A stretch of 31,884 nucleotides of DNA from a virus, in IMG/VR virus record IMGVR_UViG_3300046513_000023, positions 1 to 31,884 of that record. One strand, given 5' to 3'. Positions 1 to 4,766 of this stretch are shown one piece after another. The notes beneath the pieces were generated by a model, which worked only from the letters and a program-made list of their open reading frames with translations, searched no databases and was not told where the DNA came from. Position 1 is the stretch's first letter, and each line of letters begins with the position of its first letter. The position numbers and the translations under genes were made by a program.

Positions 1-1
1 C

Positions 2-148
2 ATCGAGTGCAAGGTGCGGCCCGCAGAAGGGACGCGGGTGGTGTTCAGCCCCCGTGAGGATCTGGGCCGAGACCCGCTGCCCTGGCTCCTGGAGGGCGAG
101 CAGCACGACTGGGCCCGCTACCGGAGTCGGGAGGTAGGGGCGCGGTGA
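2..148 (+). CDS. C-terminal end of an unidentified protein (5' truncated by window)
   Basis: An open frame enters at the left edge and ends at TGA 146-148, giving about 48 residues that finish in a basic tail rich in Trp, Arg and Glu. I recognise no family. It matters because its stop codon is separated from the first hammerhead ribozyme by a single base, so cleavage at 172/173 would leave this mRNA with a ribozyme stem III hairpin as its 3' end. It is transcribed in the same direction as the small genes that follow. Real coding is likely from the position of the stop and the lack of space for anything else, but the start and function are not visible. Confidence 0.6.
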   Translation: MECKVRPAEGTRVVFSPREDLGRDPLPWLLEGEQHDWARYRSREVGAR

Positions 149-149
149 A

Positions 150-208
150 GGCGAAACACCCGTGAGGGTGTTTGGCCGGGTGGTGCCCGGTCACTGATGA
201 GCCAACCA
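150..208 (+). ncRNA. Type II hammerhead ribozyme 1
   Basis: Stem II is GGC 150-152 with GCC 201-203. The core GAAA is at 153-156. Stem III is CACCC 157-161 with GGGTG 166-170, closed by GTGA, plus the A156-U171 pair. H17 is U172, so cleavage is predicted at 172/173. Stem I is TGGCCGGG 173-180 with CCCGGTCA 186-193 (8 bp, one G-U). CUGAUGA is at 194-200. Loop I TGGTG (181-185) can pair with ACCA 205-208, just 3' of stem II, as a pseudoknot. All conserved core positions of the hammerhead family are present in the stem-II-open permutation. The 3' product would begin 50 nt before the GTG at 223. Confidence 0.93.
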
Positions 209-222
209 ACGAGGAGCGCAGC

Positions 223-354
223 GTGGACGGATACAGCATCACTCCCGAGTACAGCGTCGAGGAGCTGGCTGAGCTCCTGGCCGACCTGGAGCACACGGAT
301 CGGAGAAGGGTCCTGGAGCTGGCCGACAAGATCGCGGCATCGCACTACGAGTGA
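223..354 (+). CDS. Small acidic hypothetical protein (43 aa)
   Basis: GTG 223 is preceded by GAGGAG at 211-216 with six bases between, which fixes the start after ribozyme 1. The product starts MDGYSITPEYSVEELAELLA and is mostly helix-forming, with acidic and leucine residues and a basic stretch DRRRV in the middle; it has no Cys and no membrane segment. TGA at 352-354 is followed three bases later by ribozyme 2, so this gene is bracketed by ribozymes and would be released as an RNA of about 208 nt. I do not recognise a family. Host-takeover or regulatory function would be guesswork. Confidence 0.7.
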   Translation: MDGYSITPEYSVEELAELLADLEHTDRRRVLELADKIAASHYE

Positions 355-357
355 CAA

Positions 358-415
358 GGCGAAACACCCGAGAGGGTGTCTGACCAGGTGGTTCCTGGTC
401 ACTGATGAGCCAACC
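358..415 (+). ncRNA. Type II hammerhead ribozyme 2
   Basis: This is the cleanest copy. Stem II is GGC 358-360 with GCC 409-411. GAAA is at 361-364. Stem III is CACCC 365-369 with GGGTG 374-378, closed by a GAGA tetraloop, with U379. H17 is C380, so cleavage is predicted at 380/381. Stem I is TGACCAGG 381-388 with CCTGGTCA 394-401, a perfect 8 bp that differs from ribozyme 1 by compensatory changes. CUGAUGA is at 402-408. Loop I TGGTT (389-393) pairs with AACC 412-415 through GGTT, a 4-bp pseudoknot. It sits between the stop at 354 and the small gene at 449. Confidence 0.95.
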
Positions 416-448
416 CAAGGTACTTCGGACGAGGCTGAAAGGCCCTAC

Positions 449-538
449 ATGCAGATCACCATGCACAAGAAAATCTTGCGGGACCAGCGCGGACATCGCG
501 ACGGGAGTAACTGGGAGGTCGCCTTCTTCAGGAGGTGA
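449..538 (+). CDS. Very small basic hypothetical protein (29 aa)
   Basis: ATG 449 follows AAAGG at 438-442 with six bases between, which is a credible ribosome binding site, and the frame runs to TGA 536-538. The product begins MQITMHKKILRDQRGHRDGS and is strongly basic, with 8 Lys/Arg in the first 20 residues. A longer upstream extension of the frame would start inside ribozyme 1 and is rejected. The gene lies between ribozymes 2 and 3, and cleavage at both would free it as a mono-cistronic RNA of about 268 nt. No family is recognised. Support is from the start signal and context only. Confidence 0.5.
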   Translation: MQITMHKKILRDQRGHRDGSNWEVAFFRR

Positions 539-607
539 GCCCGCAAGAGTGCACTGCAACACCTCACACGTAGATCCCCGGCCGGGAGGCCGGGAGGTGT
601 GACTCCA
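539..607 (+). other. Intergenic leader with a GC hairpin
   Basis: Between the 29-aa gene and ribozyme 3 is a perfect 7-bp hairpin, CCCGGCC 577-583 with GGCCGGG 588-594, closed by GGGA. It is nested between ACACCTC (near 560) and AGGTGT (595-600), which can pair as an outer helix. No U-tract follows, so it is not a classical intrinsic terminator, although actinobacterial terminators often lack one. It could end the upstream transcript, stabilise its 3' end, or help ribozyme 3 fold. Confidence 0.45.
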
Positions 608-685
608 TGCGAAACACCCGGTCGACTGCCCTCAGTGGGCCGGGTGTAGGCCCAGGGCGGTGCCTGGGTCCTGATGAGCAGCCAC
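608..685 (+). ncRNA. Type II hammerhead ribozyme 3 (extended stem III)
   Basis: Stem II is TGC 608-610 with GCA 678-680, a covariant version of the GGC/GCC seen elsewhere. GAAA is at 611-614. Stem III is longer than in the other copies: CACCCGG 615-621 with CCGGGTG 640-646 and an 18-nt loop that can fold further (GCCC 627-630 with GGGC 637-640 as an alternative). U647 is followed by H17 = A648, so cleavage is predicted at 648/649. Stem I is GGCCCAGG 649-656 with CCTGGGTC 663-670. CUGAUGA is at 671-677. Loop I is GCGGTG, a variant of the common UGGNN loop; GTG 660-662 can pair with CAC 683-685. Confidence 0.88.
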
Positions 686-708
686 TCACGCCCGAGAGAC
701 GAGAGACC

Positions 709-1326
709 ATGATCTCCATCAAGCCCGACGCCCAGACCCGTGAGCAGTACGTGCGGAACATCATCGACACCTGGCTGGATGCGTCCGCCGAGCAGGAGTT
801 GCAGGGACGCGACTGGTACCCGAGTGCGCACCGCCTGGCCGAGCAGATGACCGAGGGTGACGTCCGGGTCGGCGCCGGCCTCCTGGCAGCGCTGTCTCCG
901 CAGACGGCATGGTGGCTGAACGTCGAGCTGGCCACGGACGCTTACGAGACGGGGACTCCGTCCCGACACCTGGGAGACGCGCTGGCCAAGGCGTCGAAGA
1001 TCCTGGCGGGTGCCGACCCGGCCGAGGTGCTGCCCATGGACCGCAAGACCGGCCACTTCTACCGCTGCATCTTCGACCCGACCGACGCGGACGCGGTCTG
1101 CATCGACCGGCACGCCCACGACATCGCGGTGGGGGAGGAGTACGGCGCCCGTGACCGGGGTCTGGGTGCCAAGGGTCGGTACGCCCTGATCGCGCACTGC
1201 TACCGGGAGGCGGCACAGCGCCTGGGTGAGCTCCCCTCGACCGTGCAGGCGGTGACCTGGGTGGTGTGGCGTGACCGCCTGGTCGGCACGTCTACGAGGG
1301 GAACCATGTTCGCTACTGCGGCGTAA
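709..1326 (+). CDS. Hypothetical actinophage protein, HhH-glycosylase-like appearance (205 aa)
   Basis: ATG 709 is chosen because it lies about 40 bases after ribozyme 3 with GAGAG-type purine stretches upstream; the longer frame from 607 would translate the ribozyme. Near residue 60 the protein has LAALSPQTAWWLNVELA, then CIDRHAHDIAVG at about 140 and VQAVTWVVWRD near the C-terminus. This combination is typical of a family of actinophage proteins of unknown function and is reminiscent of helix-hairpin-helix DNA glycosylase folds (helical, conserved SPQ...N, D/H in the middle). That link is inference from pattern memory. TAA 1324-1326 overlaps a repeated GTAAGTGTGCAAGTGT motif in front of ribozyme 4. 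Confidence 0.75.
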   Translation: MISIKPDAQTREQYVRNIIDTWLDASAEQELQGRDWYPSAHRLAEQMTEGDVRVGAGLLAALSPQTAWWLNVELATDAYETGTPSRHLGDALAKASKILAGADPAEVLPMDRKTGHFYRCIFDPTDADAVCIDRHAHDIAVGEEYGARDRGLGAKGRYALIAHCYREAAQRLGELPSTVQAVTWVVWRDRLVGTSTRGTMFATAA

Positions 1327-1343
1327 GTGTGCAAGTGTGCCAA

Positions 1344-1402
1344 GCCGAAACCGTCGAGAGGCGGTCGGGCGGAGTGGATCTCCGTCCCTGATGAGGCAAC
1401 CA
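1344..1402 (+). ncRNA. Type II hammerhead ribozyme 4
   Basis: Stem II is GCC 1344-1346 with GGC 1395-1397, inverted in sequence relative to copies 1 and 2 but still paired. GAAA is at 1347-1350. Stem III is CCGTC 1351-1355 with GGCGG 1360-1364 (one U-G), GAGA loop, U1365. H17 is C1366, so cleavage is predicted at 1366/1367. Stem I is GGGCGGAG 1367-1374 with CTCCGTCC 1380-1387 (one G-U). CUGAUGA is at 1388-1394. Loop I TGGAT (1375-1379) can pair through TGG with CCA 1400-1402. The compensatory GCC/GGC swap is strong evidence for stem II. Confidence 0.93.
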
Positions 1403-1422
1403 AGCGTGAAGGTGTGACAGAG

Positions 1423-1980
1423 ATGATCCCGAGCAACGTGGTGCGGTGCCTGGACGACAACGGCCCGATCCTCTACCCGCTGAAGCCTGGCCCGTACAAG
1501 TGCGAGACCTGCGGGGGAGGGCTGAAGCCCGGACAGTCCGCCGGTGTCGGCGAGTACTGGACCGAGAGCTACGGCTACCTCTGCCTCGCGGAGGTGGTGG
1601 AGGACGAGCGCGACACCGAGGAGGAGATCGAGGATATGCACTCCGCGATCTCGGTCTTCGCTCGCATCCTCGGCGACACGATGACTGCACAGGGGGTGGG
1701 CGGCCACTTCACCTGCACCGAGGCGGAAGACCTGGCCCGCGCGCTGGCCGAGAGCGGTCACAAGCACGCGGCGATGACCTTCCTGGAGGGCCACGCCTAC
1801 GGCGACGACGACCCGGACGATCTGCACGCAGACATCGACGACTACGAGGCGTGGGTCCTGGAGCTGGCAGGCCAGCCCGTACCTGAGCTGGTCGAGGGTC
1901 CCAAGTCCAAGTCCCTGCCCGAGGCCGAGCTCCCGGTCGTGACGACAGAGGAGCTGCTCACGCTGATGAACCTGGACTGA
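1423..1980 (+). CDS. Hypothetical protein with a CxxC motif (185 aa)
   Basis: ATG 1423 is preceded by GAAGG at 1408-1412 with ten bases between, the same leader layout as the gene at 2754. GTG 1414 in the same frame is too close to that site. The protein has one CETC motif near residue 27 and a second Cys near residue 50, so a partial zinc site is possible. A long acidic middle and C-terminal half follows (many Glu/Asp, EDERDTEEEIED at about 65), with no membrane segment. No family is recognised. It sits between ribozymes 4 and 5, and its TGA 1978-1980 is three bases from the start of ribozyme 5. Confidence 0.75.
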   Translation: MIPSNVVRCLDDNGPILYPLKPGPYKCETCGGGLKPGQSAGVGEYWTESYGYLCLAEVVEDERDTEEEIEDMHSAISVFARILGDTMTAQGVGGHFTCTEAEDLARALAESGHKHAAMTFLEGHAYGDDDPDDLHADIDDYEAWVLELAGQPVPELVEGPKSKSLPEAELPVVTTEELLTLMNLD

Positions 1981-1983
1981 CCC

Positions 1984-2040
1984 GGCGAAACCCCTTCGGG
2001 GGTCCGGGGAGGGTGGCATCCCCCCGCTGACGAGCCTGCC
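1984..2040 (+). ncRNA. Type II hammerhead ribozyme 5 (CUGACGA core)
   Basis: Stem II is GGC 1984-1986 with GCC 2034-2036. GAAA is at 1987-1990. Stem III is CCCC 1991-1994 with GGGG 1999-2002 on a UUCG tetraloop, and U2003. H17 is C2004, so cleavage is predicted at 2004/2005. Stem I is CGGGG 2005-2009 with CCCCG 2022-2026, a bulged A2010, then GGG 2011-2013 with TCC 2019-2021. The core is CUGACGA 2027-2033, allowed because position 7 is variable. Loop I is TGGCA (2014-2018), and GGCA pairs with TGCC 2037-2040. This is the most telling covariation for the pseudoknot, since other copies use GGUU with AACC. Confidence 0.9.
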
Positions 2041-2061
2041 GCACATGCAAGGAGCACCACA

Positions 2062-2205
2062 GTGACCCCCAAGTTCCGCACCCACGACCTGAACGTCCGC
2101 GACTCGAAGCGCAAGGACAAGGCGACCACGCTGGCCCGCAAGCACGTCCGCCAGAACAAGTACGAGGGCACCGAGGCCGTCGTCCGCATCGCCGCCAACG
2201 CCTGA
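2062..2205 (+). CDS. Small basic hypothetical protein (47 aa)
   Basis: GTG 2062 is preceded by AAGGAG at 2049-2054 with seven bases between, and the frame ends at TGA 2203-2205. The product starts MTPKFRTHDLNVRDSKRKDK and is very basic (about 14 Lys/Arg/His in 47), with no Cys. Such a charge suggests binding to nucleic acid, but I recognise no family. It lies directly downstream of ribozyme 5, and the next gene follows after 17 bases with its own GAGGAG, so this and the 2223 gene would share one ribozyme-processed RNA. Confidence 0.65.
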   Translation: MTPKFRTHDLNVRDSKRKDKATTLARKHVRQNKYEGTEAVVRIAANA

Positions 2206-2222
2206 GACTGAGGAGCCAGACA

Positions 2223-2633
2223 GTGCCGAGCATCGACGAGATCAAGAAGTCCGTCACCGACGAGAACGTCAAGGACATCATCGACACGGGAGCGTACGGG
2301 GGTATCACCTACTGGGCCACGGAGCCGACCGACGAGGAGTTCGCCGGCCTGCCCGAGGGCAAGACGTGGACGATCGCGGAGGGGTTCGATGACTTCCCCT
2401 TCGGTGGGCGCGAGGTGGACGAGGTTCACTACCTGAGCGCCGACGACATCCGTGAGGCGTACCGCAAGCTGCTCGACATCGACCAGCCGTACGTGAACCG
2501 GGAGTTGTACGGGTACATCTCCGACTCCTGGCTGGAACGGGAGGACGACGGCATCGACCTGAGCTACATCGACGCCAGCGCTGCCGACGTGATCATCCAG
2601 CTCGCTGCGCTCGGAGAGATCAGGTACGGCTGA
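2223..2633 (+). CDS. Acidic hypothetical protein (136 aa)
   Basis: GTG 2223 follows GAGGAG 2210-2215 at seven bases. The protein is acidic and rich in Asp/Glu and aromatic residues (ITYWATEP near 29, DDFPFGG near 56, ISDSWLEREDDGIDLSYID near 100). No Cys cluster, signal peptide or membrane segment is seen. I do not recognise a family; an acidic small early phage protein could be a DNA-mimic or host-protein binder, but nothing shows it. TGA 2631-2633 is followed by 43 bases containing a GTGATACTGTGACA motif before ribozyme 6. Confidence 0.7.
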   Translation: MPSIDEIKKSVTDENVKDIIDTGAYGGITYWATEPTDEEFAGLPEGKTWTIAEGFDDFPFGGREVDEVHYLSADDIREAYRKLLDIDQPYVNRELYGYISDSWLEREDDGIDLSYIDASAADVIIQLAALGEIRYG

Positions 2634-2635
2634 GG

Positions 2636-2662
2636 TTGTGTAACCTGCGCAGCAGTGATACT
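2636..2662 (+). promoter_or_regulatory. Possible promoter (TTGTGT-15-GATACT) within the GTGATACTGTGACA motif
   Basis: GATACT at 2657-2662 resembles an actinobacterial -10 element. TTGTGT 2636-2641 is a weak -35 at a short 15-bp spacing. It would start transcription just before ribozyme 6. The motif around it (2655-2668) recurs at 4459, 5344, 15113 and 18051. The promoter role is uncertain because of the spacing. Confidence 0.3.
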
Positions 2663-2676
2663 GTGACACACAGAGA

Positions 2677-2736
2677 GGCGAAACCGGGGAGACCCGGTCG
2701 GCGGGAGTGGACCTCCCGTCCTGACGAAGCCAACCA
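2677..2736 (+). ncRNA. Type II hammerhead ribozyme 6 (one-base core insertion)
   Basis: Stem II is GGC 2677-2679 with GCC 2729-2731. GAAA is at 2680-2683. Stem III is CCGGG 2684-2688 with CCCGG 2693-2697, GAGA loop, U2698. H17 is C2699, so cleavage is predicted at 2699/2700. Stem I is GGCGGGAG 2700-2707 with CTCCCGTC 2713-2720 (one G-U). The core is CUGACGA 2721-2727. An extra A2728 lies between the core and stem II, which the other six copies lack; it may slow cleavage or be bulged out. Loop I TGGAC (2708-2712) can pair through TGG with CCA 2734-2736. Confidence 0.85.
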
Positions 2737-2753
2737 CTGTGAAGGTGTGACCG

Positions 2754-3140
2754 ATGGACATCACCGAACGGATCAACCACTACGACCCGCCGACCCTGGC
2801 CCGCCTCGCCGAGTGCGCCGAGCCTGACTCGCGGGTGAGTGAGGGTGCCGACTTCCTCGCCCTCGTACGGGACAAGGTGGTCGACCTGGTCCAGGAGTAC
2901 GGGGAGGTGGCCCCCTACCGGGAGGCCATCCAGGACGCAGCCGCTGAGGCTGGCAAGAGCGCCGACCTCGGCGTGAAGTGGCGCCAGTTCGTAGACCTCG
3001 GCGCCTACAAGGAGAACCTCACCGAGTTCGGTACACCCAGCCCTGACACCCCTGAAGGGCATGCCGACCTGGCCCTGTTCTTCATCGGGTTCCGCCTGGC
3101 CAAGACCCTGCTGGATGAGATCGAGGAGGCAAGCAAGTGA
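2754..3140 (+). CDS. Hypothetical helical protein (128 aa)
   Basis: ATG 2754 follows GAAGG about ten bases upstream, and the leader is nearly the same as that of the 1423 gene. The protein starts MDITERINHYDPPTLARLAE and looks mainly alpha-helical, with balanced charge and a Leu/Ala-rich C-terminus ending EEASK. No Cys, signal peptide or catalytic motif is visible and no family is recognised. Its last codon and stop overlap the next start as GTGA, so it and the next two genes are probably translationally coupled behind ribozyme 6. Confidence 0.75.
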   Translation: MDITERINHYDPPTLARLAECAEPDSRVSEGADFLALVRDKVVDLVQEYGEVAPYREAIQDAAAEAGKSADLGVKWRQFVDLGAYKENLTEFGTPSPDTPEGHADLALFFIGFRLAKTLLDEIEEASK

Positions 3141-3349
3141 GCCGCATGGGAGACCTGGTCATCGACCTGATCAGCTACGAGTCGGGCGAGCTGGACGACG
3201 CCGAGACGCTGGAGCTCTTCGCCCTGCTGATCAAGAGCGGGATGTGCTGGAAGCTCGGCCGCCACTACTGGGACACGGGCAGCAGACTGATCGACGCTCG
3301 CCTGATCACCGAGGAGGGGGACATCCTCCCGGAGGTGGCCCTGACGTGA
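3137..3349 (+). CDS. Hypothetical protein (70 aa)
   Basis: GTG 3137 overlaps the TGA of the gene before (GTGA), the coupling signature used throughout this phage. The 70-residue product begins MSRMGDLVIDLISYESGELD. Near residue 40 it carries GMCWKLGRHYWDTGSRLIDA, an aromatic and basic patch. It is too short to classify. It ends in another GTGA overlap with the gene at 3346, making a three-gene coupled set. Confidence 0.7.
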   Translation: MSRMGDLVIDLISYESGELDDAETLELFALLIKSGMCWKLGRHYWDTGSRLIDARLITEEGDILPEVALT

Positions 3350-3771
3350 GCGAGGACATGCCCCGCCAGTTGAGTGCGCGGGTGGATCGGAGCCTGGCGC
3401 AGGACGTGATGATCCTGCGCCGGACCGGCCTCTCGTACAGCGAGATGATCAAGATGGCGATCCACCTGCTGGCCATGGTGTGCCACACGGCGTGGATCAA
3501 CCGAGCGGTCGAGCCGGGCGAGGTGCCCGAGCTGATCGCCTACAAGTTCCGTATGACCCCGAAGCCCCGCCCGATCGAGGGCGAGCTCACCCTTGAGGAG
3601 ACACCTGATGAAGACCGCAGCCCGCTACGTCCTGACGTTCCTGGTCCTCGCCCTGCTGGGCTCCCTGACCTGGAACTCGCCGGCCTCCGCCTCGGACGCC
3701 AAGCCCGTGACCCTGCCCGCCAAGGTGAAGTACGTGCCCGTGTTCCACATCCCGACCAAGCCGTGCGCTGA
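3346..3771 (+). CDS. Ribbon-helix-helix-like or small HTH DNA-binding protein with an overlapping 3' end
   Basis: GTG 3346 overlaps the previous stop. The first 85 residues look genuine: RQLSARVDRSLAQDVMILRR near residue 7, then GLSYSEMIKMAIHLLAMV. A short strand with two helices is the pattern of ribbon-helix-helix repressors, but the call is tentative. From about residue 88 the frame runs 164 bases into the secreted-protein gene at 3608 in a different frame, and that tail is Arg/Pro-rich like a shadow frame. Either a real long overlap exists or the stop of this gene was lost by a base change. The true C-terminus is uncertain. Confidence 0.6.
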   Translation: MSEDMPRQLSARVDRSLAQDVMILRRTGLSYSEMIKMAIHLLAMVCHTAWINRAVEPGEVPELIAYKFRMTPKPRPIEGELTLEETPDEDRSPLRPDVPGPRPAGLPDLELAGLRLGRQARDPARQGEVRARVPHPDQAVR

Positions 3772-4036
3772 CGACAGCGACGACACGAACTGCTACTGGG
3801 ACGCGGCCAAGCGGGGCAACGGCAAGGGGTACTCGTACTACGTCGACCGGGCGGGCAACGTGACGTACCTGAACCCGAAGCTGAACGACCCGGCCAAGCG
3901 TCAGGCGTGGGTCAAGCAGAACAAGGCCGCGCACCGTGAGTACTGGGGCACCGTGTGGGGACACCGCCTGTGCTGGGCGAAGGTCGGCGACACCTCGTAC
4001 ATCTACTGCTTCGACGGGTACCGCGAGACGTCCTGA
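3608..4036 (+). CDS. Secreted or membrane-anchored hypothetical protein (142 aa)
   Basis: ATG 3608 follows GAGGAG 3596-3601 with six bases between. The first 28 residues form a signal peptide or anchor: MKTAARY, then the hydrophobic VLTFLVLALLGSLTW, then an Ala-Ser-Ala style cleavage region (PASASDA). The mature part has Cys near residues 55, 63, 123 and 137, which could pair as disulfides outside the cell, and many Tyr and Trp. No enzyme motif is visible. An early exported phage protein would fit superinfection exclusion or cell-surface change, but this is inference from location only. Confidence 0.8.
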   Translation: MKTAARYVLTFLVLALLGSLTWNSPASASDAKPVTLPAKVKYVPVFHIPTKPCADDSDDTNCYWDAAKRGNGKGYSYYVDRAGNVTYLNPKLNDPAKRQAWVKQNKAAHREYWGTVWGHRLCWAKVGDTSYIYCFDGYRETS

Positions 4037-4048
4037 CTGTGCAAGTGT

Positions 4049-4112
4049 GGCGAAACACCCCGGCCAGGGGTGTCGGCGTGGAGTGGTAGCCCACGCCCTG
4101 ATGAGCCAGACC
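4049..4112 (+). ncRNA. Type II hammerhead ribozyme 7
   Basis: Stem II is GGC 4049-4051 with GCC 4105-4107, extendable by U4048-A4108. GAAA is at 4052-4055. Stem III is CACCCC 4056-4061 with GGGGTG 4067-4072, loop GGCCA, U4073. H17 is C4074, so cleavage is predicted at 4074/4075. Stem I is GGCGTGG 4075-4081 with CCACGCC 4091-4097 and a larger loop AGTGGTAGC. CUGAUGA is at 4098-4104. Loop GGT 4085-4087 can pair with ACC 4110-4112. It is preceded by the TGACTGTGCAAGTGTGGC motif that spans the stop of the previous gene. Confidence 0.93.
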
Positions 4113-4132
4113 GTGAGCAGAGGAGATACACA

Positions 4133-4462
4133 GTGAACGTGCACATCCCCACCCTTCAGGCTGCCGAGGCTGCGCGGGACGAGGCCATGCAGCGCGTGTA
4201 CGAGAGCGCGTCCGACGAGTGGAAGGCGCAGGCCCACGCCACGATCATCGCTGTCGCCGACTCGCTCGGTGAGTTCACTGTCGATGACCTGTGGGACGCG
4301 GGCCTGGTCAAGCCCGAGGAGCCGCGAGCGATGGGCCCGGTGCTCCGCAAGGCTGCGGGCGAGGGGTTCATCAGGACCACCGGCCAGTACCGCAAGAGCC
4401 GGTACCGCAACGCCACTCCGATCCCCGTGTGGTCGGACGCCACTCTCCCCGTCCAGGTGTGA
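4133..4462 (+). CDS. Winged-helix-like hypothetical protein (109 aa)
   Basis: GTG 4133 follows GAGGAG 4120-4125 with seven bases between; the longer frame from 4070 would translate ribozyme 7. The protein has helices at about 10-45, then FTVDDLWDAGLVKPEEPRAMGPVLRKAAGEGFIRTTGQYRKSRY. This is the helix-turn-helix and wing pattern seen in common actinophage proteins that end in ATPIPVW-like strings, as here (NATPIPVWSD). DNA binding is inferred; the target is unknown. Its stop lies within the second GTGATACTGTGACA copy that also holds the next start. Confidence 0.7.
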   Translation: MNVHIPTLQAAEAARDEAMQRVYESASDEWKAQAHATIIAVADSLGEFTVDDLWDAGLVKPEEPRAMGPVLRKAAGEGFIRTTGQYRKSRYRNATPIPVWSDATLPVQV

Positions 4463-4466
4463 TACT

Positions 4467-4766
4467 GTGACATGGAAGCGGGACGAGCTCGGCAACTGGG
4501 CGTACCTCCCCGATGTGGCAGGCGCCCGAGCCGACATCCACGGCCAGTACGACAAGTGGTACGGCGAGGAGTACGACCAGCTCTCCGATGAGTTGGATAC
4601 CCTGGTCGGCGCCGTTGGTCGAGAGGTCATCGAGCTGATCAAGACCGAGTTCCCCGACCCGAATCCCCTGGGTTCCCTGTTCAGCCCGTACGTCGGTGAC
4701 CTGATCATCGACCGCATCAAGCAGAAGTTCCTGAACCTGAACTCGAAAGAGGCGAGCTACGAGTGA
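4467..4766 (+). CDS. Hypothetical protein (99 aa)
   Basis: GTG 4467 is the start that fits the gap: the AGGTG at 4455-4459 lies eight bases upstream, and the previous gene ends at 4462. The start codon is inside the GTGATACTGTGACA motif (4459-4472). The product begins MTWKRDELGNWAYLPDVAGA and is acidic and helical in the middle, with a basic C-terminal part (DRIKQKFLNLNSKE). No Cys or membrane segment is seen. No family is recognised. It is coupled by a GTGA overlap to the dNMP kinase gene. Confidence 0.65.
   Translation: MTWKRDELGNWAYLPDVAGARADIHGQYDKWYGEEYDQLSDELDTLVGAVGREVIELIKTEFPDPNPLGSLFSPYVGDLIIDRIKQKFLNLNSKEASYE

Noticed and set aside
445-2145. 566-aa minus-strand ORF across the ribozyme region
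   Set aside because: It is an antisense shadow of several plus-strand genes, would translate complementary ribozyme sequence, and has no start signal or recognisable domain.
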